From: Ulvibacterium sp965228935
GTDB lineage: Bacteria; Bacteroidota; Bacteroidia; Flavobacteriales; Flavobacteriaceae
Direction of reading: 5' to 3'
Length of the DNA stretch: 64,000 bases
Assembly (NCBI RefSeq): GCF_965228935.1
Contig: NZ_OZ245846.1
Span: 4,278,001-4,342,000, forward strand
Under the pieces are notes generated by a model. It saw only the letters and a list, made by a program, of their open reading frames with translations. It had not been told where the DNA came from and did no database searches. Positions 28,108 to 37,397 of this stretch are shown here, in pieces; position 1 is the stretch's first letter; the number at the start of each line of letters is the position of its first letter. Position numbers and translations under genes: made by a program.

Positions 28108-30198
28108 ATGTCCTGGATAAATGCCCCTGTTCGATCTTTTCCAATCCATTGGAAGCAGTACATACTTTTATACGTTGTCGGACTCCTTTCGGTACATTTT
28201 TCTTTTGCCCAATCTACAAAACTTGACAATCTGGAGGATCGGATAAAAAATCTGAGAACCCAGTCTGATTTTACTCCGCAGGATACCACATATATCAACC
28301 TGCTCAACGAACTTGGAGGAGAATTACGGTTTTATAATTTGGATAGCCTTCTTATACTTTCCAAAGAGGCTTTTAAGCATAGCGAATCCTTAGGATATAA
28401 AAAAGGGAAAAGTATATCCCTTTTGGGGATGGGCGATTATTATTCTGACCGAGGTGAACACACCAAGGGTATATCCCACTACAAAAGCGCATTGGTATTT
28501 GCAGAAGAGATAAACAATCCCAAACTCATACTGCGGTTAAAAAATAATTTGGCAGGTGAATTCGGTTATTTGGGAGATTATGCCAAGGCCCTGAACGGAT
28601 ATCTGGAGAGCATACAAATTGCCAAACGTGTGGATGACAAGCTCATGTTATCCATTTTAAACGAAAACATAGCAAATTTATATGTATCGCAAAAGGACTA
28701 TGAACAGGCCTTGGAGTTTTATGAGATTGTAAAAAAAATAAATCAGGGGATTGGCAATGAAGTGACTTCTGCAGAAACCATGAGCAATATGGCTTCCGCA
28801 TACGCCGATATGGGAAAACTAGATTATGCCATGTTCAACATAAATAGTAGTATCACTGTTTTTGAAAAGCATGACATTAGGGATTGGCTTGCCTTTGCTT
28901 ATGAAATAAAGGGAAAAACCTACCTAAAGCAGAAAAAATACAAGTGGGCCCTGTACTGGTACAATCAAGCTGAAATGCTCCATAAAAAACTGGACGATGA
29001 TCGAGGGGAAATCGATCTGTTGAACGGAATGGCCGAAGCACATCTTGGCCTTAAAAATGATAGTACTTCACAGCACTACGCACTTAAGGCCTATGAAATT
29101 TCAACAAAAATCAATTTTAGGGAGGGTACCCAAAAATGTGCCAAGACCCTCTATAAAGTCAATAAAAACAAAAAGGACTTTGCTACAGCCCTAAAATATC
29201 ATGAGGTTTATCAAGGTCTTTCCGATACACTTTCCCGAAACGAAAACAAAAAAAGCCTTACCATGCTAGAGACCAAGGTAGAGCATGAAAAACAAAAGAT
29301 GGCCTTGGTCCGGGAAAATGAAATTGCTTTGGCCACCCAACAGAATTATGTCAATGCCGCACTCGCCATTCTTTTGATTTTCGTTGTAGTGACATTTCTT
29401 GTTCATAGGGGTGAAAAAATTCAGAAAAAACTGAACAGGAAACTTCAGGTAAAAGCAGAGGAGCTGGAAAAAAACGATTTGGAACTTCGGGAAATCAACG
29501 ATACCAAGGACAAACTTTTCTCAATTATCGCCCACGACCTTAGAGGGCCCATAGGAGCCTTTCAAGGGTTGCTGAAGCTCTTTAATACCAAAGAAATTGA
29601 CCAATCCGAGTTTTTAAGTTTCATTCCAAAATTGGGAACGGATATAGACCATATATCCTTCACCTTAAACAATCTCTTATCCTGGGGGCAGTCGCAGATG
29701 AACGGTGCCACTACCAAGCCAAGGATAATCCTTCTTGAAAATATTGTGGAAGAGAACTTGAATCTACTTTCTGAAATGGCGACCAATAAATCCATCAAGA
29801 TGACGAGTCAACTTTTGCCGAACACAATGGTGTGGTCGGATGCAAATCAGATCGATATCGTGATTCGGAACCTGATCAGTAACGCACTTAAGTTTACCCC
29901 TGAAAATGGAATGATTACCGTTAAGGCCACGGAAAAGAACAAACATTGGGAAATTTCAGTACGTGATAACGGAATTGGGATGGATCGGGAGACCCAGGGA
30001 AAAATATTTGAAGATAACCATAACATAACCACCTACGGTACAAACAATGAAAAAGGTACCGGTCTTGGACTCTCCCTGTGCAAGGAAATGGTAGAAAAAA
30101 ATGGCGGGAGAATTTGGGTAGAAAGTTATCTTAGAAAGGGATCGACCTTCTTTTTTACGGTACCCAAAGCCAGCAAGGAATACCAAAAAGCAGTTTAG
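28108..30198 (+). CDS. TPR-containing sensor histidine kinase
   Basis: A 696-residue membrane histidine kinase. After a signal sequence (SVHFSFAQ) come tetratricopeptide repeats over about 40-370, such as HTKGISHYKSALVFAEE and DYEQALEFYEIVKKI. One membrane span lies at about 413-432, then a coiled linker, the HisKA domain with phospho-acceptor His476 in IIAHDLRGPIG, and an HATPase domain with the N box RNLISNALKFTP, DNGIGMD and GTGLGLSLCKEMV. No receiver domain or response-regulator gene is attached, so it is an orphan kinase here. The TPR region may sense protein partners. Its last 4 bases overlap the convergent bshB1 gene. Confidence 0.93.
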   Translation: MSWINAPVRSFPIHWKQYILLYVVGLLSVHFSFAQSTKLDNLEDRIKNLRTQSDFTPQDTTYINLLNELGGELRFYNLDSLLILSKEAFKHSESLGYKKGKSISLLGMGDYYSDRGEHTKGISHYKSALVFAEEINNPKLILRLKNNLAGEFGYLGDYAKALNGYLESIQIAKRVDDKLMLSILNENIANLYVSQKDYEQALEFYEIVKKINQGIGNEVTSAETMSNMASAYADMGKLDYAMFNINSSITVFEKHDIRDWLAFAYEIKGKTYLKQKKYKWALYWYNQAEMLHKKLDDDRGEIDLLNGMAEAHLGLKNDSTSQHYALKAYEISTKINFREGTQKCAKTLYKVNKNKKDFATALKYHEVYQGLSDTLSRNENKKSLTMLETKVEHEKQKMALVRENEIALATQQNYVNAALAILLIFVVVTFLVHRGEKIQKKLNRKLQVKAEELEKNDLELREINDTKDKLFSIIAHDLRGPIGAFQGLLKLFNTKEIDQSEFLSFIPKLGTDIDHISFTLNNLLSWGQSQMNGATTKPRIILLENIVEENLNLLSEMATNKSIKMTSQLLPNTMVWSDANQIDIVIRNLISNALKFTPENGMITVKATEKNKHWEISVRDNGIGMDRETQGKIFEDNHNITTYGTNNEKGTGLGLSLCKEMVEKNGGRIWVESYLRKGSTFFFTVPKASKEYQKAV

Positions 30199-30917
30199 AT
30201 CAGCGCATCCAAATCCCTAACTGCCAAGGGGCGTTCCACTGTGAATCCTTCCGCATGTTCCACCCCTACCAATCTTCCCAGATCCCTTGCCCTATAATTC
30301 ACACTATCCAAAAAATTCTTGCTACTTATCGGGGTCTCCGGCTCTTTGCTTTTTGGATCGTGAAACTGCGAACTATAGGCCAAAATTGCCTCATTCTTCT
30401 TTTCAATGAATCCTGATACATCCACGGCAAAATCGGGTTTTAGATTTTTCCATTGAATGAAATGATACACCTGCTTGGGACGCCAGGGTTCCTGCCATTG
30501 ATCATCGCCTTCCGCTTTCGTATCGATTTTTACCAAACCACTTAAGAAACAGGCATCGCTTACCAGTTTACTTCCCTTTGCATGATCGATATGGCGATCT
30601 TCTATTGCATTACAGAGCACAATTTCCGGTTGATATTTCCGAATCACACGGATTAAGGGTAACTGATGGGCCTTATCGTTTACAAAGAAGCCGTCTGCAA
30701 ATTCCATATTTTCCCGAATCTCCACCCCTAGTATCTCTGCTGCCTTTGCCGCTTCCTTGTCACGTATTTCCGCCGATCCCCGTGTTCCCAGTTCCCCTCG
30801 GGTAAGGTCTACAATACCTACTTTCTTTCCATTGGCAATCGCTTTGGCCATAGTGGCACCGGCTCCTAATTCGGCATCATCCGGATGGGCACCGAATACG
30901 AGTATGTCTAATTTCAT
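30195..30917 (-). CDS. bshB1: Bacillithiol biosynthesis deacetylase BshB1
   Basis: A 240-residue PIG-L-fold zinc deacetylase that removes the acetyl group from GlcNAc-malate in bacillithiol synthesis. The N-terminal metal motif is GAHPDDAELG (His11, Asp13, Asp14) and the second His motif is EDRHIDHAKG. GELGTRGSAEIRDKEA and the C-terminal SSQFHDP are characteristic of BshB1 in Bacteroidota. Its partner genes bshA and bshC are not in the window. A free-standing gene, 64 bases before the PLP enzyme gene's 3' end. Confidence 0.93.
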   Translation of the reverse strand: MKLDILVFGAHPDDAELGAGATMAKAIANGKKVGIVDLTRGELGTRGSAEIRDKEAAKAAEILGVEIRENMEFADGFFVNDKAHQLPLIRVIRKYQPEIVLCNAIEDRHIDHAKGSKLVSDACFLSGLVKIDTKAEGDDQWQEPWRPKQVYHFIQWKNLKPDFAVDVSGFIEKKNEAILAYSSQFHDPKSKEPETPISSKNFLDSVNYRARDLGRLVGVEHAEGFTVERPLAVRDLDALI

Positions 30918-30981
30918 TTTTATGGTTTAGTTAAAACTTTGATCGGTTGTTCCTTAAATTGACCTGTTCCTTGCTACAACT

Positions 30982-32145
30982 TCACTTGGTCAGCTTTTTT
31001 ACTTTTGTCAAGGCCTCTTCTATATCCGCTATTAAATCCTCCGGTTCCTCTATGCCTACCGAAAATCGTATGAGCGCATCGGAGATTCCCTGTCTTTCCC
31101 GCTCTTTTGCACCTAAAAGGGCATGTGACGTAAGGGCCGGTGATAAGACCGTACTTTCCACTCCTGCCAAACTCATGGAAGATTTAATCAATCCCAATGC
31201 CTTTTGAAATTGTAGGGCATCCAAATTTTCCTTTAGTTCAAAGGAAAGCATCCCTCCAAAACCTTTCATTTGGGATTTGGCAATAGCATGATCTGGATGG
31301 TTGGGTAACCCTGGGTAATAGACTTTCCGGATGTCATCATGTGAGGCAAGGTACTCTGCCATTCGTTGTGCATTTTCATTCTGTGCCCTTACGCGAATAC
31401 CCATGGTCTTCATGCTGCGTTCCAGCAACCAAACGGTATAATCGCTCAAACTTCCACCCAAATTTTTGGCCAGATTAAATATAGGTGCAATATACTTTTG
31501 GGTTGATGCCACGGCTCCCGCACAGATATCAGAATGCCCGCCCATATACTTGGTGGCACTATGGATGACCACATCGATTCCATAGTCGAAGGGATTTTGG
31601 TTCACAGGGCTTGCAAAGGTATTATCGATCATTGAAATGAGACCGTGCTTTCTTGCAATTTCGGATATCCCTGATAAATCCGTAATGGTCAAAAGTGGAT
31701 TGGACGGGGTTTCGATATAAATCACCTTTGTATTTTCCTTGACAAGGTCTTCAAAGTCTTCCAGTCGCCCTCCTTGGGTAAACGAATATTCAATACCAAA
31801 TTTATTGAATTCCTCGGTTATCAAGTGGTAGGTACCTCCATATAGAGTTTGTTGGAGGACAACGTGATCGCCGGACTTCAAAAAAGCCAACAAAGTTGTA
31901 CTTATGGCGGCCATTCCACTTCCAAAAATCAATGCTGCCTCGGTATGTTCCAAAGCAGCTATTTTTTTACACAAAGCTTCCTGGTTGGGCGTATTGAAGT
32001 ACCGGGGGTATCGTTTTATATCCACATCGTCAAAGGCATAGGACGTACTCATGTACAGGGGCGAAATAGATCCCTTGTATGCATTATCCTTCACTTCGCC
32101 CACATGGGTACAAATGGTATTGAGTCCCTTTTCCTTAGTATCCAT
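30982..32145 (-). CDS. Cys/Met-metabolism PLP-dependent enzyme (cystathionine gamma-synthase/lyase type)
   Basis: A 387-residue fold-type I PLP enzyme of the trans-sulfuration family. The PLP lysine is Lys199 in HSATKYMGGHSD; the cofactor-binding IFGSGMAAIST, the TLYGGTYHL stretch and IDNTFASPVNQNPFDYG are all standard. It should catalyse beta- or gamma-elimination or replacement on cysteine, homocysteine or cystathionine derivatives, in the cytoplasm. The exact reaction (synthase, lyase or methionine gamma-lyase) cannot be decided from these motifs. The gene runs toward bshB1 on the same strand; both serve thiol metabolism, but a shared operon is uncertain. No SAM riboswitch-like structure is apparent upstream. 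Confidence 0.9.
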   Translation of the reverse strand: MDTKEKGLNTICTHVGEVKDNAYKGSISPLYMSTSYAFDDVDIKRYPRYFNTPNQEALCKKIAALEHTEAALIFGSGMAAISTTLLAFLKSGDHVVLQQTLYGGTYHLITEEFNKFGIEYSFTQGGRLEDFEDLVKENTKVIYIETPSNPLLTITDLSGISEIARKHGLISMIDNTFASPVNQNPFDYGIDVVIHSATKYMGGHSDICAGAVASTQKYIAPIFNLAKNLGGSLSDYTVWLLERSMKTMGIRVRAQNENAQRMAEYLASHDDIRKVYYPGLPNHPDHAIAKSQMKGFGGMLSFELKENLDALQFQKALGLIKSSMSLAGVESTVLSPALTSHALLGAKERERQGISDALIRFSVGIEEPEDLIADIEEALTKVKKLTK

Positions 32146-32159
32146 TCCTGATTAAATTG

Positions 32160-32560
32160 GAAGTTGACAAAGGTAATGAAATCGATTCAAGTTCAAATTC
32201 AAAGATCAAATACAAATCCAAATGTCAAGTACAGATGTCAAATACAAACTCGGCCCCTGTCGGTACTTTGGGCATTGAACATCGGGCTTTAGGCATTTTC
32301 AAATCAAAAATTCCGAAGATGGGTTTATATTTCCTTATCGATTCATTTTCACATTAATCCATTTTCAAACTCAAACTCAAATACAGATACAAATGTCAAA
32401 TACGAACTCGAAGCCTGACGTTACTTTGGGCTTTGGGCATCAGGCTTTGGGCATTTTCAAATTAACCTATTTTCAAATCACAAATTCTAAATTCCAAGCA
32501 ACAAATTCCGAAGATGGGTTTAAATTTCCTTATCGATTCATTTTCAAATGGATATCATTT
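32160..32560. repeat. AT-rich intergenic duplication (two imperfect copies)
   Basis: The 444-base gap between the PLP enzyme and MATE genes contains no plausible gene. It holds two copies of one low-complexity segment, about 32219-32351 and 32377-32546. Both contain short words such as CAAATAC and ATGTCAA, then CTTTGGGC-type words, and end in a nearly identical 42-base block (32310-32351 and 32505-32546, one difference). The second copy has about 37 extra bases before that block. The copies are direct repeats of unknown origin. Confidence 0.8.
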
Positions 32561-32589
32561 ACACTCTGATCCATTGAATCCCTATTACA

Positions 32590-33999
32590 TCAAACCTGGA
32601 CCCGTTTCCAATTCCCTTTTCTAAACCAAACTATTGCAATAATGGCAAGTAAAACCTCGGCGGTGGTGATGGCAATAAAAACGCCCATTGCACCTAGATT
32701 AAAGGTTATGGCGCCAAGATAGGCCACAGGTAATTGAAATAACCAAAAAGAAACGAAATTTATCTTTGTGGGTGTCCCGGTATCCCCTGCCCCATTGAAT
32801 GCCTGGGTGATAACCATTCCATAGGCATAGAAAATGTATCCGGCCGCAATAATTTGCAGGCATAGGCCTCCATTTTCAATCACCACGGGATTATCGTTAA
32901 ACCACCCCACAATGGTCTTGGCAAAAAACAAATAGACTATGGAAACAAGTGCCATGAAATACGCATTGTATTTGCCCGTCTTCCAGACAGAAGTTTCCGC
33001 ACGATCAGGCTGTTTCGCCCCAAGGTTTTGACCTACCAAAGTCGCCGCGGCATTGCTCATACCCCATGAGGGCATCAATGTAAACAACATTACACGAATT
33101 GCAATAGTATAACCAGCCAGCACCTCGCTTCCAAATTCAGATATGATCCGCATAAGGAACACCCAACTTGAGGTTCCGATCAAGAATTGGGCGATACCTC
33201 CCAAAGACACTTTGATCAGGTTAAACATTACCTTGACGTTCAGTACAATATCCTTTAGCGCAAGTCTTATACGGCCCCAGCCAAAAAACAATATTCCCAA
33301 TTGGAACAGTACCGCGGTACCCCTTCCGATATTGGTGGCGATGGCGGCCCCCATGACTCCGAATTCGGGAATAGGCCCCAGTCCAAAGATAAATATGGGA
33401 TCCAGGATAATATTCAAACCGTTGGACAAGACTAATGTCCACATGGCGATGGAGGCATCACCGGCACCCCTAAAAATGGCATTGATCAAGAACAGCAACA
33501 AAATAGTAATGTTGCCCCCAATGAGCCATTGGGTATATCCGTATCCTTCATCTATCAAATCCTGTTCGGCTCCCATGAGTGCCAAGATTTCCCGGGCATA
33601 CAGGAATCCTATTATGCCTACCAAAACAGCGACCAAAATACCCAATAATATGGCCTGTACCGCGGACTCCCTTGCGCCCTTTACATCCTTCTCGCCTATT
33701 CTACGGGCCACTACCGCTGTTGCCGCCATACTTAGACCAATGGCAACCGCATATACCAAGGTAATCACAGATTCCGTGAGTCCGATCGTAGCTACCGCAT
33801 TTACACTGACCTGGGAAACATAGGCAATATCCACAATGGCAAAAATGGATTCCATCATCATCTCCAAGATCATGGGAATGGAAAGCATGAATATGGCCTT
33901 GCGAATACTTCCGGTGGTGAACTCGGTCTCCCGGCCGGTTACGGCCGTGATGAAATATTTAAAAAGTTTTTTTAAAGAAAGTGTATTATGATGTGTCAT
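32590..33999 (-). CDS. MATE-family multidrug/Na+ efflux transporter
   Basis: A 469-residue inner-membrane exporter with twelve hydrophobic segments in two related halves. The opening IPMILEMMMESIFAIVDIAYVSQ and the later QNLGAKQPDRAETSVWKTGKY and FNGAGDTGTPTKINF are typical of MATE proteins of the DinF/NorM-like group. It exports cationic drugs or metabolites against Na+ or H+. The 5' end of this gene and about 120 bases upstream of it are repeated as a decayed copy at about 37.0-37.3 kb, showing a past duplication. Upstream on the same strand is one of the two 918-residue paralogues. Confidence 0.94.
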   Translation of the reverse strand: MTHHNTLSLKKLFKYFITAVTGRETEFTTGSIRKAIFMLSIPMILEMMMESIFAIVDIAYVSQVSVNAVATIGLTESVITLVYAVAIGLSMAATAVVARRIGEKDVKGARESAVQAILLGILVAVLVGIIGFLYAREILALMGAEQDLIDEGYGYTQWLIGGNITILLLFLINAIFRGAGDASIAMWTLVLSNGLNIILDPIFIFGLGPIPEFGVMGAAIATNIGRGTAVLFQLGILFFGWGRIRLALKDIVLNVKVMFNLIKVSLGGIAQFLIGTSSWVFLMRIISEFGSEVLAGYTIAIRVMLFTLMPSWGMSNAAATLVGQNLGAKQPDRAETSVWKTGKYNAYFMALVSIVYLFFAKTIVGWFNDNPVVIENGGLCLQIIAAGYIFYAYGMVITQAFNGAGDTGTPTKINFVSFWLFQLPVAYLGAITFNLGAMGVFIAITTAEVLLAIIAIVWFRKGNWKRVQV

Positions 34000-34179
34000 T
34001 ATGTAAAGAAATTATGTTGAACGAAGAGAAAGATGTCAAGCAGACCGATAGGAATATCGATTACTTTTTTGGCTTAAACCCTATGACATCTATGGTGTAC
34101 ATAATTTCTATAACTTCATGGTGGCGCAAATATCGTAATTTTTCTTATTCAGCCCGTCAAAAAAATAAAAAAAATACGA

Positions 34180-36936
34180 TTAGGGACTTTTGTCCTCAAC
34201 CACCCGATACATAATCTCCTTATACCCTAAATTACCATCCGCATCAATTCCCTCAATGATTATCAACTTTGTACCCGGAAGATCTCCATTAAAAAATTCC
34301 AATCTGGCTTCCCCCTCTTCATTGGTTTGAAGATCAGGTTTCCAAAACAACAATTTGCGTAAATCCGTATTTTCAATCGTATCCCCTTCCATCTTTGAAT
34401 AATCAGGCGCATAAAATTCTTTAACGGGCGAGTATTGCGGAAGTATATCATTGAAAAGATGTTTTTGTTCCCCCAGAGCTTCAGATAGTCCGGAACCGGA
34501 ATGTGTGTATATAGCCAAAATTGAGGCACGAGGCATACTGGTTAGAATTTCATAAGGTGATACATCCGGAAAGACCTGGGAGACATACCCATGGGCCGTG
34601 ACCGGATTCCTAATAATTTCAACACTTTTAATGGAGGGCACCCTTAAACTCTGTAAAAGGTAATAGCGTTCAATAAATACAGGTTTTCCATCCACAATCA
34701 CGTAGGTGAAATCCGAACCCAACACATTAACAATCTTCATGCTTCCCCCAATGGTTCTTACTTCAATTTCTTCTGGCATGTTGAAATGTAACCAGGGGTA
34801 AAGAAACCCCGTCCAGTCCTTCATTTTTTTCATCAAGGTTTTGTCATCTATAACAAGATTAGGAAGTCCATGCAAATCCTTCATAGCTTCTCGTTCCGGA
34901 GTTAGGGCATAATCCGTAAGCACCACCTCATCCAAAGCAATGGTGTTTTCCGGAATACTGAACGGATCTGATCTCTTTACGACTTTAATGGTTTCCACAA
35001 TTCGTTTTTTAACCAAGGAATCCACCGGAATTGCATTTTTTTGATGGTCATACTCAACTTTAGGTGTTTCCTCGGTTGGGATATGAATCGAAAATCCTTT
35101 ATCCTTGCCTCTTTCATCCCTCATTTGAGCTACAAAAGGAACACCATGGCCAAAGGAATCGGGAAGTTCCAGGTTAAATCTTCCGGTGCCGTCTACCGAT
35201 GGCTGAAAGACTTGCGACGTTTCACCAAAGGTCATCAGGGTAAGTTCGGGTTTTTTTCGGTGTCTTTTGTTATTCACACCGTCCACCCAACCGGAAATGG
35301 ACAATCCCTTTTCCGGGGCTATGGGATGGGCTTGCTCGGCCTTATCATATTTATACCTTCGCCAACCCTGGGTCAGTAATAAGGCATCCAAATCCTTGGA
35401 ATCCATATTTTCTTGAAAATAATAGGTTGGGTTTTCTATATCCCCCCTTAATTCGGATTGTAGCAGGAAATAGGACAGAATATTGGGCCGCTCCACATTC
35501 AATGACTTATAATACGCCTTATCAACCACCGTAACGCTGAGATTGGAAGACTTTGGGCCCGACATATCAGCAGTGTGCAAATCCATTCGCACCTTTTCCC
35601 TTGTTTTATAAGAATCATATTCGGTAAAGGCCTTTATAGTCAATTTTTGTCTTTTGTTGTCCACCAACCACAAACGTTCACTTGTAGGTCTCGCATTTTG
35701 ATCCAATAGGGTTATTTCGATAATACCCCATGGCAAAACCGATTTGTTGATATATTGCATACAGGTTCCGTTTTGAAACTTTGTTTTTATCGTATGCTTT
35801 GGAACTCCCCGATACTTAATTTGAATGGTTAAACTGTCATTTTGCTTATGGTTTGAGGTTATCTTTACCTTTACCCGATGATTATCTTCGGTCACTGACA
35901 ATACATCCCCTTTTGCAAAAATTTTGGGAAGTGGAAATGTCTTATCTAATTCTTTTCCCAATGAAACTTTGGCCGAATATGTTTTTGAAATATCAGGGGT
36001 GAACGCTACTTTTCCCATTCCAAGGGTATTCGTTTCAAAATCAACTAAACGATTTCCTAAATCATCAAAAATATGCCCTGATATCCTTTGTCCCTTGCCG
36101 TTTTTGTCCAAGACCTTTATCCCCAGATTGCTTTCCAATCCATTTACCAGGTTCCCTCCTTCGGGAAAAAACCGAACGTCGAGATCATCCTTCTTCAATA
36201 GAATGGATTCCCGATATTTCCTGCTTGCCGAGGTTAGGTTTAATCGTATTATTTGTGTGGTTTTGGGGAAATCATATACAAACCGAAATGGGTCGCTCCC
36301 AGTTTTTTTTATGGCAACGGAATCCACACCCTCACCCCAATCCAGATATAGAACGCTCTTGGTGGCCCGGAGACTATCCAATACTTCTGGGAATATATCC
36401 GCCAAAATTCGCAAAGTCCCATCGCCCGTTTCGGTTTGTACTATATTCCGTATCGGCTTTTGGTGTATGTCGGACAGGTCAAAATCAAAAACATCGATAT
36501 AGGCACTGAAAATGAAATCATCATTAAAGTTCATATTCCATCTCGTGTAAGCCCTGATCAAATATTTACCCCCAGGGTAGCTCTGTTGTAGCTCAAAGAA
36601 TCCATCTGATGTGCCTTCTTTAAGTTTTAGGATTTTCTTTTCCAGGATTTGCTCCTCTTGGTCAATCAATTCTACATACAATACCTTGCTCTTGGAGGAT
36701 GGAAGATGTAGATAGGAATCGGTCACAATGGCCTTAAACCATATAGTATCCCGGTTGTGATAGGCATAATTATCCAGTTGTAGATATATCTTCTCGGCAT
36801 ATGAGGCGTTTGCGACATCAATATCGGTAACTATTTTTGGTGACTGGCAGAAAAGGATTTGCCAAAAACCTATTGAAAGAATACACAAAATTTTCAATAT
36901 GGGCGGCCTTGTATAAATTCCGAAAATTTTCTTCAT
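34180..36936 (-). CDS. Exported MG2-like/plug-domain protein, paralogue A (function unknown)
   Basis: A 918-residue protein with a signal peptide (cleavage near FCQ, residue 31). Directly after it is an MG2 (macroglobulin-like) domain, seen in AEKIYLQLDNYAYHNRDTI and the following strands. Several further beta-sandwich regions follow. At about 690-800 is a TonB-receptor plug-like domain (YVIVDGKPVFIERYY, SIKSVEIIRNP, ASILAIYTHSG), but no beta-barrel comes after it. The C-terminus (about 840-918) is another macroglobulin-like module with TNEEGEARLEFFNGD. Such proteins occur widely in Bacteroidota with no known role; they may be envelope-associated. It is 918 residues long, the same as paralogue B 460 bases upstream, and clearly homologous throughout. 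Confidence 0.8.
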   Translation of the reverse strand: MKKIFGIYTRPPILKILCILSIGFWQILFCQSPKIVTDIDVANASYAEKIYLQLDNYAYHNRDTIWFKAIVTDSYLHLPSSKSKVLYVELIDQEEQILEKKILKLKEGTSDGFFELQQSYPGGKYLIRAYTRWNMNFNDDFIFSAYIDVFDFDLSDIHQKPIRNIVQTETGDGTLRILADIFPEVLDSLRATKSVLYLDWGEGVDSVAIKKTGSDPFRFVYDFPKTTQIIRLNLTSASRKYRESILLKKDDLDVRFFPEGGNLVNGLESNLGIKVLDKNGKGQRISGHIFDDLGNRLVDFETNTLGMGKVAFTPDISKTYSAKVSLGKELDKTFPLPKIFAKGDVLSVTEDNHRVKVKITSNHKQNDSLTIQIKYRGVPKHTIKTKFQNGTCMQYINKSVLPWGIIEITLLDQNARPTSERLWLVDNKRQKLTIKAFTEYDSYKTREKVRMDLHTADMSGPKSSNLSVTVVDKAYYKSLNVERPNILSYFLLQSELRGDIENPTYYFQENMDSKDLDALLLTQGWRRYKYDKAEQAHPIAPEKGLSISGWVDGVNNKRHRKKPELTLMTFGETSQVFQPSVDGTGRFNLELPDSFGHGVPFVAQMRDERGKDKGFSIHIPTEETPKVEYDHQKNAIPVDSLVKKRIVETIKVVKRSDPFSIPENTIALDEVVLTDYALTPEREAMKDLHGLPNLVIDDKTLMKKMKDWTGFLYPWLHFNMPEEIEVRTIGGSMKIVNVLGSDFTYVIVDGKPVFIERYYLLQSLRVPSIKSVEIIRNPVTAHGYVSQVFPDVSPYEILTSMPRASILAIYTHSGSGLSEALGEQKHLFNDILPQYSPVKEFYAPDYSKMEGDTIENTDLRKLLFWKPDLQTNEEGEARLEFFNGDLPGTKLIIIEGIDADGNLGYKEIMYRVVEDKSP

Positions 36937-37001
36937 CTTCCTTAAAAATACAAAAAGAACAAGGAAGATTTGAAATGAGAAAGAGGTAAATCCTAAAACT
37001 T

Positions 37002-37268
37002 GACTCAGCGGAAAACATAGTCGATGTCAATAATCGCAAATATGGCCTCATGGGCAATTCCGGAAGTAAATTCGGTTTCCTTACTGGTTAGGGCCATAAT
37101 GAAGTATTGAAAAGATTTTTGAAGAAAGCGTATCGTGATGTGCTATTGTGTAAGGAAATTATGTTGAGGGAAGAGAAAGAAGTCAAGGAGCACAATAGGA
37201 ATATAGATTACCTTTTTAGCTTAAACCCTATGACATCTTTGGCAAACATTACTTCTATAACTTCATGG
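37002..37268 (-). pseudogene. Decayed 5' fragment of a second MATE gene plus its upstream region
   Basis: This stretch aligns with 33806-34121, the start of the intact MATE gene and the region upstream of it. On the minus strand the start codon ATG has become ATA. A 2-base loss in the early codons shifts the frame and creates a TAA after 21 codons. An internal piece of about 46 bases is missing, and homology ends after roughly 65 codons' worth of the original. The upstream part, including a shared AAACCCTATGACATCT block (34076-34091 and 37223-37238), is better kept than the coding part. The remaining ORFs here are chance products. It marks the former position of a second exporter between the two 918-residue genes. 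Confidence 0.88.
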
Positions 37269-37292
37269 TCTTGAAAACATCATATCAATTCC

Positions 37293-37329
37293 AAAAAACC
37301 GGTTGTAAAATATTATTTTTCGGTTTTTT
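37293..37329 (-). terminator. Possible intrinsic terminator after paralogue B
   Basis: A 9-base perfect stem AAAAAACCG / CGGTTTTTT with a 19-base AT-rich loop, about 70 bases after the stop of the 918-residue paralogue B gene. The T run lies on the 3' side for minus-strand transcription. The long loop makes the call moderate. Confidence 0.45.
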
Positions 37330-37397
37330 GTTCGGGTTGGGCTCAGGTCAAGCTGTGATTGGGTTATAATTGTAATACCCATTTTGGGAAGTGGACC

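Noticed and set aside
32146..32220. Possible SAM riboswitch upstream of the trans-sulfuration PLP enzyme
   Set aside because: No conserved core or plausible paired stems could be made out by eye in the region before the start.
32160..32560. CRISPR-like appearance of the repeats
   Set aside because: There are only two long imperfect copies, no regular short repeat-spacer pattern and no cas genes.
33143..33823. 226-codon ORF on the plus strand
   Set aside because: It lies wholly antisense to the MATE gene, its translation is rich in Pro/Ser/Ile with no family features, and the MATE frame is clearly coding.
35924..36502. 192-codon ORF on the plus strand
   Set aside because: Antisense shadow of the 918-residue paralogue A; Ser/Arg/Pro-rich translation without motifs.
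36818..37057. 79-codon ORF on the minus strand before paralogue A
   Set aside because: It reads out of the decayed MATE relic in a shifted frame and continues into the 5' end of paralogue A, so it is a by-product of the duplication.
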